A DNA stretch of 64,000 bases from positions 1 to 64,000 of the forward strand of contig JAAQTN010000014.1 of NCBI GenBank assembly GCA_011742915.1, written 5' to 3'. Positions 52,188 through 60,437 of the stretch are shown one piece after another. This stretch comes from Billgrantia desiderata (GTDB taxonomy: Bacteria; Pseudomonadota; Gammaproteobacteria; Pseudomonadales; Halomonadaceae). Positions within the stretch are counted from its first letter, which is position 1. Each line of letters opens with the position of its first letter. The translations under genes were made by a program, and so were the position numbers. The notes below the pieces were generated by a model. The model searched no databases, had not been told where the DNA came from, and was given only the letters and a program-made list of their open reading frames with translations.

Positions 52188-53393
52188 TCAGATGATGCCT
52201 GCGGCGCGCAGCTTGGCGCGGGTCTCGCTGTCGATGCCCAGCTCGTCGAGCACCTCGTCGGTATGCTGCCCCAGCGCCGGACCGCCGTTGCCCAGACGCC
52301 CAGGGGTAGCGCTGAGCCGCGGCAGTACGCCGGGCACCTTGAGCGGCTTGCCGTTGGGCCGGGTGATGGTCTGGATCATCTCCCGCGCCAGATAGTGCGG
52401 GTCGCTGGCGATATCGGCAGCGGTATAGGGATAGCCGCAGGGCACCCGGGCGTCATCCAGGGCGGCCAGGATGGCGTCGCGGTCGCGCTGGCAGGTCCAG
52501 GCCTCGATGGCGGCGTCGATCTCCTCGGCGCGCCGCGCCCGACCGTCGTTGTGGGCCAGCCCAGGATCCTCGGCCAGGTCGCGGCGGCCGATCACGCCCA
52601 TCAGGCGCTTGAAGATGCTGTCGCCGTTGCCGGCAATCAAGACGAAGTCGCCGTGGCGGGTACGGTAGGCGTTGGACGGCGTGATGCCCGGCAGGGCACT
52701 GCCGCTGGGCTCGCGCACCTCGCCGGTGGCGTCATACTCCGGCAGCAGGCTCTCCATCATGGCGAACACGGACTCGTACAGCGCCACGTCGATCTCCTGG
52801 CCCAGGCCGCTGCGGGCGCGCTCCTGCAGCGCCAGCAAAGTGCCGATGACCGCATAGAGCGCCGACAGCGAGTCGCCGATGCTCACGCCGACCCGAACCG
52901 AGGGCTCGCCGGGCTGGCCGGTGAGGTAGCGCAGCCCGCCCATGGCCTCGCCGATCACCCCGAAGCCGGGCTTGTCGCGGTAAGGGCCGCTCTGGCCGAA
53001 GCCAGAGACGTGCACCATGATCAGCCCGGGGTTGTGCTTGGCCAGCGCCTCGTAGCCGAGCCCCCAGCCCTCGAGCGTACCGGGGCGAAAGTTCTCCACC
53101 AGCACGTCGGCCTCCGCTGCCAACCGACGCACCATGTCCTGGCCTTCCTCGCTGCGCAGGTCCAGCGTGATGGAGCGTTTGGTGCGGCTCTGCACATGCC
53201 ACCACAGCGAGGTGCCATCCTCGATGATTCGCCACTTGCGAAGGGGGTCACCCGTGCCCGGCGGCTCGACCTTGATCACGTCGGCGCCGAACTCACCCAG
53301 CAGTTTGGTGGCGAAGGGGCCGGCGATCAGCTGGCCGAGCTCGAGAACCTTGAGACCGGCCAGTGGGAGCTGGCGAGACGCGGGGCTGGGCAT
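52188..53393 (-). CDS. CaiB/BaiF (class III) CoA-transferase
   Basis: A 401-residue class III CoA-transferase. The catalytic aspartate is D174 (SIGDSLSALY). N-terminal LKVLELGQLIAGPFATKLLGE and KVEPPGTGDPLR are family signatures. The start at 53393 has CAGGAG upstream; a frame to 53447 is open but less likely. It would move CoA from a donor such as succinyl-CoA to a carboxylic acid, the activation step before the lyase encoded 25 bp downstream. First gene of the operon; a divergent LysR gene is its likely regulator. Confidence 0.9.
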   Translation of the reverse strand: MPSPASRQLPLAGLKVLELGQLIAGPFATKLLGEFGADVIKVEPPGTGDPLRKWRIIEDGTSLWWHVQSRTKRSITLDLRSEEGQDMVRRLAAEADVLVENFRPGTLEGWGLGYEALAKHNPGLIMVHVSGFGQSGPYRDKPGFGVIGEAMGGLRYLTGQPGEPSVRVGVSIGDSLSALYAVIGTLLALQERARSGLGQEIDVALYESVFAMMESLLPEYDATGEVREPSGSALPGITPSNAYRTRHGDFVLIAGNGDSIFKRLMGVIGRRDLAEDPGLAHNDGRARRAEEIDAAIEAWTCQRDRDAILAALDDARVPCGYPYTAADIASDPHYLAREMIQTITRPNGKPLKVPGVLPRLSATPGRLGNGGPALGQHTDEVLDELGIDSETRAKLRAAGII

Positions 53394-53476
53394 GAAGTGC
53401 ACTCCTGGCAAAACCCTGTGAATTCCAGTGAGGATGTGCCAGCGCAACCGCTCCTACAATTAGAGAATGGGTAACT

Positions 53477-53501
53477 CTGGTTTCGCTTGACACGAAACCA
53501 G
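53477..53501. promoter_or_regulatory. LysR-type operator between the CoA-transferase and LysR genes
   Basis: A perfect 9-bp inverted repeat (CTGGTTTCG 53477-53485, CGAAACCAG 53493-53501) with a 7-bp spacer contains a T-N11-A core (T83 to A95 of the 53400 block). It lies between divergent genes, 39 bp before lysR, as expected for LysR autoregulation and target control. Confidence 0.6.
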
Positions 53502-53539
53502 GGGTAGGATGACCCCATACTGCACCTGGAGCCTTACCC

Positions 53540-54463
53540 ATGCGCCGCTTCGATTTCGTCACCCTTCGCCTGTTCGTCGCCATTGCCGATGAAGGGCAGC
53601 TGACGGCCGCCGCGCAGCGCGAGCACATGGCCCTGGCCGCCGTGAGCAAGCGGGTCAGCGATCTCGAAGCCATGGTCGGCAGCGAGCTGCTCTATCGCCG
53701 TTCCCGTGGCGTCGAGCTCACCCCCGCCGGACAGGCCTTCCTGCACCATGCGCGCCGTATCCTCGAAGACGTTTCGCGTCTCGAAGCGGAGCTCAGCGAG
53801 TACGGCGAGGGGGTACGGGGCCATGTGCGCATCCACTCCAACACCTCGGCGATCATCGCCTTCCTGCCCCAGGACCTCAGCGCCTTCTCGCGGGAATTCC
53901 CGCAGATCAAGCTCGATCTGCAGGAACGCAACAGCGCAGAGGCGATCAGCGCCGTGCAGGATGGCATTGCCGACGTGGGTATCTTCGCCGGACACGTGGC
54001 GGCCGACGGCCTCGAGGTGCGCCCCTACCGGCACGACCAGTTGGTGCTGGTGACCCCCGAGGATCATCCGCTCTCTCAGCGCGAACGACTGTTCCTGCAC
54101 GAGGCCACCGAGTACGACTTCGTCGGGCTGCAGCAGGACACCTCGCTGCAGTCGCTGCTGCACGAACAAGCCAATCAGACCGGCCGCACCCTGCGCATGC
54201 GTATCCAGGTACGCAGCTTCGATGCCATCTGCCGCATGATCCATCACGGCATGGGCATCGGCGTGCTACCCCAGCGCACGCTCTATCAGGACCTGCGCGA
54301 CCTGCGCCTGCGTCTGATCCCGCTGGCCGACGACTGGGCGCGCCGGGAGATCGTCATCGGCATGCGCCACTACGAGACGCTGCCGGTGGTGGCACGTCAC
54401 CTCGTCGACCACCTGCTGCAGCCGCGCCAGGCGCAGGGCGCGTCTTTCTTCGACAAAAGTTGA
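53540..54463 (+). CDS. LysR-family regulator of the CoA-transferase operon
   Basis: A 307-residue LysR-type regulator with an N-terminal winged helix (about 1-60; GQLTAAAQREHMALAAVSKRV) and an effector domain. It is divergent from the CoA-transferase/lyase/hydratase operon across 146 bp holding a perfect inverted repeat, so that operon is the likely target. It is also upstream of the TAXI-TRAP operon, which may be co-regulated. Effector unknown, perhaps the imported acid or its CoA ester. Confidence 0.87.
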   Translation: MRRFDFVTLRLFVAIADEGQLTAAAQREHMALAAVSKRVSDLEAMVGSELLYRRSRGVELTPAGQAFLHHARRILEDVSRLEAELSEYGEGVRGHVRIHSNTSAIIAFLPQDLSAFSREFPQIKLDLQERNSAEAISAVQDGIADVGIFAGHVAADGLEVRPYRHDQLVLVTPEDHPLSQRERLFLHEATEYDFVGLQQDTSLQSLLHEQANQTGRTLRMRIQVRSFDAICRMIHHGMGIGVLPQRTLYQDLRDLRLRLIPLADDWARREIVIGMRHYETLPVVARHLVDHLLQPRQAQGASFFDKS

Positions 54464-54827
54464 ACACAACCTGACCAAGCCTGAGCACATTCGTCGCCAA
54501 CCCCGGCGGCTTTCAAGCAAGGGTGCCTCTCCTCTCCTCCCTGACTCGCGTATGAGCGAGTGGAATCAAGCAAATAGCTCATCAGAGCGATATTGGCGCC
54601 CGCTACGGGCCAATACCCGTCAGCACATTCAGAGCGCCTGGCTTCGTCTGCTGCGAAGGCTGGTTAATGATTCATCAATATACACCCCGCCGGTCAGCCG
54701 TTATGAATGCTTTAGCCAGTGACTCTCCTGGCCTGCGCCATGACGTTCGCTTGACCTTCGCGTAGTGGCGCAGAACAGAACGACAAACAGCACGACAAGA
54801 CACGCCAAACACCGAGAGGACATAACA
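54464..54827. other. Gene-free 364-bp region before the TAXI-TRAP operon
   Basis: No gene is supported. It has two hairpins, ACTCGC/GCGAGT (54544-54561) and TATTGGC/GCCAATA (54591-54615), and an AT-rich stretch around 54664-54685. The promoter of the operon must lie here, and it may include a long 5' leader. Confidence 0.5.
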
Positions 54828-55811
54828 ATGACATCGTTTACCCGCAAGGCACGCCTGCTGATTCCCGCTTCACTGCTGGCCATCGGTAGCCTCGGCGCCA
54901 CGAGCGCCCAGGCCAATACCTCCCTCAACATCGGTGCCGTGCCCACCGGCACCGGCTGGTTCTTCGGTATCTCCGAGGGCGCTCGCGTCATCAGTGCCAA
55001 CACCCCCTATGAAATCACCGTGCGCGAGACCGGCGGCACCCGCGAGAACGCCATCCGCCTGACCCGGGGCGAGCTCGACCTGGCTTTCACCGAGGCCCTG
55101 GTGGGCTACGAGATGTACAACGGCACCGGCCGATTCGAAGACACCCCCAATCCTGATGCCCGCCTGGTCTACTGGATCGCCCCTTCCACCATGCACTGGG
55201 CGGTACGCGAGGACTCCGGCATCGAGGACTTCGAAGGGCTCAACGGCCAGCGCTTCAACCCCAGCAGCATCGGCGGCGGCGGCGAATACATCACCGAGCT
55301 GGTGTTCGACATTCTCGGGGTGGCGCCCGACTTCCAGCGCATGCGCATCGACGATGCTGCCGAGGGGGTAGTCGACGGCCGCCTGGTGGGCTTCAGCTAC
55401 AACGGCGTACCGCCGATTCCGGCCTTCACCGAGGTCCACTCCTCACGCACGCTGCGCCTGCTGTCGCTGACCGACGAGCAGGTCGAACAGGTGACGGAAG
55501 AGCTGCCCTTCCTCGCCGGCACCGTGATTCCCGAAGGCACCTACCGCGACATGCCGGAAGCGACCTCGCTGGGCATCTACATGGGGGTGGCGGCCAACGC
55601 CGACCTCAGCGACGACACCGTCTATGAGATCACCAAGGCGTACTGGGAGAACCACGAGCAGGTGGCCAACTCCTTCAAGCCGGCCGAAGGCGTGACACCG
55701 CAGACCGTGATCGACAACGCCACCTTCCCGCTGCATGCCGGCGCCCTGCGCTACTACCAGGAACTGGGCCTCGACATTCCCGAGGAGGTCATTCCCCCCG
55801 AAGCGCAGTGA
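54828..55811 (+). CDS. TAXI-family TRAP binding protein (first of two similar copies)
   Basis: A 327-residue periplasmic protein with a signal peptide ending about residue 29 (SAQA). After it comes NIGAVPTGTGWFFGISEGAR, a TAXI start in which the classical GGTGG is replaced. Long stretches such as SIGGGGEYITELVFD and GFSYNGVPPIPAFTEVHSSR are shared almost unchanged with the second copy at 59360. GAGAGGA precedes the start at 54828. A hairpin follows, then the fused permease. Ligand probably a carboxylic acid related to the adjacent enzymes. Confidence 0.87.
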   Translation: MTSFTRKARLLIPASLLAIGSLGATSAQANTSLNIGAVPTGTGWFFGISEGARVISANTPYEITVRETGGTRENAIRLTRGELDLAFTEALVGYEMYNGTGRFEDTPNPDARLVYWIAPSTMHWAVREDSGIEDFEGLNGQRFNPSSIGGGGEYITELVFDILGVAPDFQRMRIDDAAEGVVDGRLVGFSYNGVPPIPAFTEVHSSRTLRLLSLTDEQVEQVTEELPFLAGTVIPEGTYRDMPEATSLGIYMGVAANADLSDDTVYEITKAYWENHEQVANSFKPAEGVTPQTVIDNATFPLHAGALRYYQELGLDIPEEVIPPEAQ

Positions 55812-55820
55812 TCCACGCGC

Positions 55821-55845
55821 CTCCGCGGGCCTGGTGCCCGCGGGG
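55821..55845 (+). promoter_or_regulatory. Hairpin between TAXI binding protein and permease
   Basis: CCGCGGGC (55823-55830) pairs with GCCCGCGG (55836-55843) around CTGGT, with outer pairs extending it to ~10 bp. Located 12 bp past the stop, as in the two DctP operons. Confidence 0.55.
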
Positions 55846-55909
55846 GTTCTCGTCGTCCTTTTCCTGACGCACCGCCCTGGCTCGATGCCGCGGTGCGGGA
55901 GTCATCCGA

Positions 55910-57871
55910 ATGATGGACACCCCAGCCAATTCCAAAGTCGTTGAGAAATACTCGGAGGACTCGGGCAAGCGTCAGCTCGCCGGCTTCTGGTTCATGGTGA
56001 CGCGCCTCGCTGCCGTATCCATGGCGCTGTTTCACCTCTACACGGCCGTTACCGGTCCGGTGAACACCCAGAATGCCGTGCATCTGCTGTTCGCCCTGCC
56101 GCTGATCTTCCTGGCTTACAGCTGCCGCCAGCGCGACGCCAAGCGCGTGCCCTGGTACGACATCGTGCCGATCGCTCTGGGCGTGGCGGTCAGCGCTTAC
56201 TACGTTCACCATTTCGACCGTATCATCTACCAGCTGGGCTATCTGATGCCCACCACGCTGGACCTCTTCTTCGGCGTGGCGGCCATCCTGCTGCTGCTGG
56301 AGGCGTGCCGCCGCGCCATCGGCCTGGCCTTTCCCATTCTGGTGCTGATCGCCCTGGGCTACGCCGCCTTCGGCAACCATCTGCCCGGCGTGTGGGGGCA
56401 CGGCGGCTATCGCTGGGACGATCTGGTAGCCACCTTCTACATGAGCCCGACCGGGGTCTACGGCAGCCTGATGCGCACCTCCTCCACGGTGATCGTCATC
56501 TTCATCATGTTCGGCGCCCTGCTGGTCACCACCGGCGGCGGCGACAGCTTCATGCGCCTCTCCAATGCCGCCACCGGGCGCATGTCGGGAGGCCCGGCCA
56601 AGGCCGCGACCCTGTGCAGCGCCATGTTCGGCAGCATCAGCGGCAGCACCGCGGCCAACGTCGCCACCACCGGGGTGTTCACCATTCCGCTGATGAAGAA
56701 GAACGGCTACAGCCCGCGCTTCGCCGCCGCCACCGAGGCCTCGGCCTCCACCGGCGGGCAGATTCTGCCGCCGATCATGGGCGCGGCCGCCTTCGTCATG
56801 GCCGACGTCATCTCGACCAGCTACCTCAACATCATCAGCGCCGCGCTGATCCCGGCATTGCTGTTCTATCTCGCCATCTGGATGAGCGTGCACTTCGAGG
56901 CCAAGCGCCTGGGCCTCAACCCGATTCCCAAGTCCGAGCGGCCCACCCTGCGTCAGGGCCTCTACAACATCGAGACCCTGGTGATCCCGCTGATCGTGCT
57001 GATCACGCTGCTGGTGATGCGCTACACCCCGACCACCGCCGCCGTGGCGGCCTACTTCACCGCCATGGCGCTCTACCTGTTCTCCTGGCGCAGTCCGGGT
57101 ACCTTCGTCGAGCGCGTCAAGTCGCTGCCCGCCGCCCTGGAGGCCGGCGCCATGACCGCCGCCATGATCGCGGTGATCATCGGCAGCGTGGCGATCATCG
57201 CCGCGGTGATCAGCCTCACCGGCCTCGGCCTCAAGGTCTCCTCGGTGATCCTCATCGTCAGCGGTGGTGACGTGCTGATCACCTTGCTGCTGGCCATGGT
57301 GGTGGCGATCATCCTCGGCATGGGCCTGCCCACCGTGGCCGCCTACATGCTGGCCGCCTCGGTGGTGGCGGCGGCCTTCATCGAGGCCGGCCTGCCGAGC
57401 CTCTCGGCGCACCTGTTCATCCTTTACTTCGCCATTCTCTCCGGGGTCACCCCGCCGGTGGCGCTGGCGGCCTACATCGGCGGCGCCATTGCCGGCTCGC
57501 ACTGGTTCCGCACCGCCCTCACCGCCACCAAGATCTCGCTGGGCGGCTTCCTGATTCCCTTCATGTTCATCTACCACCCGCCGCTGCTGGGCGACGGCAC
57601 CGGGCTGCAGATCGCCCTGGCCGTAGGCAGCGGCGTGCTCGGCATCACGGCGCTGGCGGCCTCCACCATCGGCTACTTCCTGCGTCCCTGTTCGTGGCTG
57701 GAGCGCGGCCTGCTGCTGGCGGCGGCGCTGATGCTGATCAGCGGCCAGCTGATAACCGATGCGCTGGGCATCGCCCTGATCGGCGCTGTATGGGCCTGGC
57801 AATATCGCCTCAACCGCAGCACATTAGGAGCCTCTTCTTCATCCCTGGCCAGCAAGGAGCCTGCCCCATGA
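55910..57871 (+). CDS. TRAP fused permease (DctQM, TAXI type), second system
   Basis: A 653-residue fused permease: four-helix DctQ-like part (about 25-150) and DctM-like part (about 170-640). The DctM motif GSISGSTAANV is at 241-251, with STGGQILPP after it. Unlike the 5.8 kb system there is no DUF1850 gene. The stop overlaps the start of the dehydrogenase gene (ATGA), linking transport to metabolism. It probably serves both flanking binding proteins. Confidence 0.91.
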   Translation: MMDTPANSKVVEKYSEDSGKRQLAGFWFMVTRLAAVSMALFHLYTAVTGPVNTQNAVHLLFALPLIFLAYSCRQRDAKRVPWYDIVPIALGVAVSAYYVHHFDRIIYQLGYLMPTTLDLFFGVAAILLLLEACRRAIGLAFPILVLIALGYAAFGNHLPGVWGHGGYRWDDLVATFYMSPTGVYGSLMRTSSTVIVIFIMFGALLVTTGGGDSFMRLSNAATGRMSGGPAKAATLCSAMFGSISGSTAANVATTGVFTIPLMKKNGYSPRFAAATEASASTGGQILPPIMGAAAFVMADVISTSYLNIISAALIPALLFYLAIWMSVHFEAKRLGLNPIPKSERPTLRQGLYNIETLVIPLIVLITLLVMRYTPTTAAVAAYFTAMALYLFSWRSPGTFVERVKSLPAALEAGAMTAAMIAVIIGSVAIIAAVISLTGLGLKVSSVILIVSGGDVLITLLLAMVVAIILGMGLPTVAAYMLAASVVAAAFIEAGLPSLSAHLFILYFAILSGVTPPVALAAYIGGAIAGSHWFRTALTATKISLGGFLIPFMFIYHPPLLGDGTGLQIALAVGSGVLGITALAASTIGYFLRPCSWLERGLLLAAALMLISGQLITDALGIALIGAVWAWQYRLNRSTLGASSSSLASKEPAP

Positions 57872-58815
57872 AGATCGTGATTCCCGACGACTACCAGGAC
57901 TGCGTGCGCCACCTGGACGCCTTCGCCAAGCTCGAGGGGCATGAGGTCACCATCTACGACGACACCGTGACCGACGAGGACGCCCTGGTGGAGCGCTTCC
58001 GGGACGCCGATGCCCTGGTGCTGATTCGCGAGCGCACGCCGATCACCGAGTCGCTGCTGGCCCGGCTGCCCAATCTCAAGGCGATCAGCCAGACCGGCGG
58101 CGGCGCGGCCCACGTCGACATGGCCGCCTGCAAGCGCCACGGCGTGACCGTGATGGCCGGCACCGGTTCGCCCTACGCTGCCGCCGAGCTCACCTGGGGC
58201 CTGGTGCTGGCCGCCATGCGCCACATTCCCGAGGAGTTCGAGAACCTCAAGGCCGGCCGCTGGCAGCGCACCCTGGGCACCGGGCTCAAGGGCCGTACCC
58301 TGGGTATCTTCGGCTACGGCAAGATCGGCAAGCTGATCGCCCGCTACGGCCAGGCGTTCGAGATGAACGTGCTGGTGTGGGGCCGCGAGGGCAGCCGCAG
58401 CCGCGCCGCCGAGGCCGGTCTCGAGGTGGCGGGTAGCCAGGCCGAGCTGTTCGAGCGCAGCGACGTGCTCAGCCTGCACCTGCGCCTGAATGCCGACACC
58501 CGCGGCATCGTCAGCGCCGAGGATCTCGCCCGCATGAAGCCCACCGCACTGCTGGTCAACACCAGCCGTGCACCGCTGATCGCCACAGGCGCACTGGAAG
58601 CCGCGCTGCGCGAAGGCCGCCCGGGCCGCGCCGCGGTGGACGTGTTCGACGAGGAGCCGGTGGCCAGCCATCCGCTGCTCGCGCTACCAAATTTCCTCGC
58701 CACGCCCCACCTGGGCTACGTGGAGAAGGACAGCTACGAGCTCTACTTCGGCGATGCCTTCGACAACCTGCTGGCCTTCGACGCGGGCCGGCCGGTGAAG
58801 AACCTGGCCGAGTGA
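57868..58815 (+). CDS. D-2-hydroxyacid dehydrogenase family protein
   Basis: A 315-residue NAD(P)-dependent dehydrogenase. The Rossmann motif GYGKIG is at 149-154; the catalytic R234 (NTSRAPL), E263 (DEEPV) and H281 (TPHLGY) are in place. It would interconvert a 2-hydroxy acid and a 2-oxo acid. The start overlaps the permease stop, with AAGGAG upstream. Located in the TAXI operon, its substrate is likely the imported acid or a product of it. Confidence 0.87.
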   Translation: MKIVIPDDYQDCVRHLDAFAKLEGHEVTIYDDTVTDEDALVERFRDADALVLIRERTPITESLLARLPNLKAISQTGGGAAHVDMAACKRHGVTVMAGTGSPYAAAELTWGLVLAAMRHIPEEFENLKAGRWQRTLGTGLKGRTLGIFGYGKIGKLIARYGQAFEMNVLVWGREGSRSRAAEAGLEVAGSQAELFERSDVLSLHLRLNADTRGIVSAEDLARMKPTALLVNTSRAPLIATGALEAALREGRPGRAAVDVFDEEPVASHPLLALPNFLATPHLGYVEKDSYELYFGDAFDNLLAFDAGRPVKNLAE

Positions 58816-58842
58816 ACGGGCAACGCAAAGGAGAGACACCCC

Positions 58843-59295
58843 ATGACCTCACGCCAAGACAGGCCCTCACGCCAAGACAAGCCCTCACGTCAAGCCAATA
58901 CCTCACGTCAAGAGAGTCTCGATCAGGCAGGGCTCGCCACTCGCCGCGAAGTGCTGGGCGATGACTACGTGGATGCCGCGCTCTCCCAGGTGGACGACTT
59001 CAGCTGGCCGATGCAGGAGCTGGTCACGCGCAACTGCTGGAACGACATCTGGAACCGACCGGGGCTCGCCCGCCCCACCCGCAGCCTGATCAACATCGGC
59101 ATGCTGGTAGCGCTCAACCGCCCTCATGAACTCAAGGTGCACCTGCGCGGCGCGCTCAACAACGGCTGCAGCGAGGAGGAGATCCGCGAGGTGCTGCTGC
59201 AGTGCGTGCCCTATTGCGGCTTTCCCGCCGCCATCGACGGCCTGCGCGTGGCCCGCGAGGTGATCGCCGCCTATCGCGAAGAGCAGGGCCGATAA
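58843..59295 (+). CDS. Carboxymuconolactone decarboxylase (CMD)-family protein
   Basis: A 150-residue CMD-family protein related to 4-carboxymuconolactone decarboxylase PcaC. The family core is present from about residue 50 (NCWNDIWNRPGLARPTRSL) to the C-terminus with HLRGALNNGCSEEEIREVLL. The AhpD CxxC motif is absent, so it is of the decarboxylase/other branch. An unusual N-terminal tail consists of four 6-residue repeats encoded by 18-bp tandem DNA repeats. No other protocatechuate genes are near, so PcaC activity is doubtful. AAAGGAGAG precedes the start. Confidence 0.8.
   Translation: MTSRQDRPSRQDKPSRQANTSRQESLDQAGLATRREVLGDDYVDAALSQVDDFSWPMQELVTRNCWNDIWNRPGLARPTRSLINIGMLVALNRPHELKVHLRGALNNGCSEEEIREVLLQCVPYCGFPAAIDGLRVAREVIAAYREEQGR
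58846..58917 (+). repeat. Four 18-bp tandem repeats at the start of the CMD-family gene
   Basis: Four units (58846, 58864, 58882, 58900) share CTCACG(C/T)CAAG and encode TSRQDR, PSRQDK, PSRQAN and TSRQES. They keep the frame. Their number may vary between strains. Confidence 0.85.
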
Positions 59296-59359
59296 CCACC
59301 ACGACAAGCGATAACCACAATCACAACACAACACAACGACAAGCAAGGAGGTACACGCC

Positions 59360-60343
59360 ATGAAAATGCCCCGTTCACTCCAGCCTGCCCTCAAGCCGCT
59401 TGCCGCGGCGGCGCTCGCCGTCGGCCTGGCCGCGCCGGCGGTAGCCCAGGAAGCTGTCAGCATCGGCGTGGCGCCGGCCGCCTCCGGCTGGTACTTCGGT
59501 TTCTCGGAACTCTCGCGGCTGGTCAGCGCCGACTCGCCCCTCGAGGTCTCGGTGCGCGAGACCGGCGGTTCGCGGGAGAACGCCATTCGCCTCGGTCGCG
59601 GCGAGATCGACCTGGGCCTGATCGACGCTCCCGGGGCCTATGAGGCCTATACCGGTACCGGGCGCTACGAGAACGATGCCATCGACCAGATGCGCATGGT
59701 GCTGTGGGTGGCACCTTCGACCATGCACTGGGCGGTGCGCCAGGACAGCGGCATCGAAACCTTCGAGGATCTGGACGGGGCGCGCTTCAACCCCAGCAGC
59801 ATCGGCGGCGGCGGCGAGTACATCACCGAGCTGGTGTTCGACGCCCTGGGCATCGCGCCGGACTTCCAGCGCATGAGCATGTCGGACGCCGCCGATGCCG
59901 TGGTCGACGGGCGCATCGTCGGCTTCAGCTACAACGGCATTCCGCCGATTCCGGCCTTCACCGAGGTGCACTCCTCGCGTCCGCTGCGGGTGCTCTCGCT
60001 GACCGACGAGCAGGTAGCCACCGCCACCGAGGCGCTGCCGTTCCTCTCGGCCACCGAGATTCCCGAAGGCACCTACCGCGACATGCCGGGCGCCACTACC
60101 CTCGGCACCTACATCGGCATCGCCGCCACCAGCGATCTCTCCGAAGATGCCGCCTACGAGTTCACCCGCGCCTATTGGGAGAGCATTGAGCGCCTGGGCC
60201 AGACCTTCGCCCCGGCCCAGGGCATGACGCCGGAAATCTCGGTGGAGAACACCGCCACGCCGCTGCATGCCGGCGCGCTGCGCTACTACCGCGAAGTCGG
60301 CATCGAAGTACCGGATGAGCTGGTGCCGCCGGAAGCCGAGTAA
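59360..60343 (+). CDS. TAXI-family TRAP binding protein (second copy)
   Basis: A 327-residue periplasmic protein with a signal peptide ending near residue 30 (APAVA). It is a close paralogue of the 54828 protein: SIGGGGEYITELVFD, APDFQRM and GFSYNG-PPIPAFTEVHSSR are shared. AAGGAGG precedes the start. It has no permease of its own and probably shares the one at 55910, widening the ligand range. It differs mainly in the N-terminal pocket segment (AASGWYFGFSELSRL). Confidence 0.87.
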   Translation: MKMPRSLQPALKPLAAAALAVGLAAPAVAQEAVSIGVAPAASGWYFGFSELSRLVSADSPLEVSVRETGGSRENAIRLGRGEIDLGLIDAPGAYEAYTGTGRYENDAIDQMRMVLWVAPSTMHWAVRQDSGIETFEDLDGARFNPSSIGGGGEYITELVFDALGIAPDFQRMSMSDAADAVVDGRIVGFSYNGIPPIPAFTEVHSSRPLRVLSLTDEQVATATEALPFLSATEIPEGTYRDMPGATTLGTYIGIAATSDLSEDAAYEFTRAYWESIERLGQTFAPAQGMTPEISVENTATPLHAGALRYYREVGIEVPDELVPPEAE

Positions 60344-60351
60344 TCGGCAAC

Positions 60352-60386
60352 GGCCGGCCTTGTTCCGTCAAGCGACACGGCCGGCC
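60352..60386. terminator. Possible convergent terminator
   Basis: Self-complementary GGCCGGCC occurs at 60352-60359 and 60379-60386 between two convergent genes and can form an 8-bp stem with a 19-nt loop. No T run is present. Confidence 0.35.
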
Positions 60387-60437
60387 ACCCCATCCAGCCA
60401 GCCGCCACGAACGAGAGCGCCGGCAGCGTCCTGGTCA

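Noticed and set aside
58843..59295. pcaC of the protocatechuate pathway
   Set aside because: The CMD core fits, but no pca genes are present and it lies in a TRAP operon, so a specific name is not supported.
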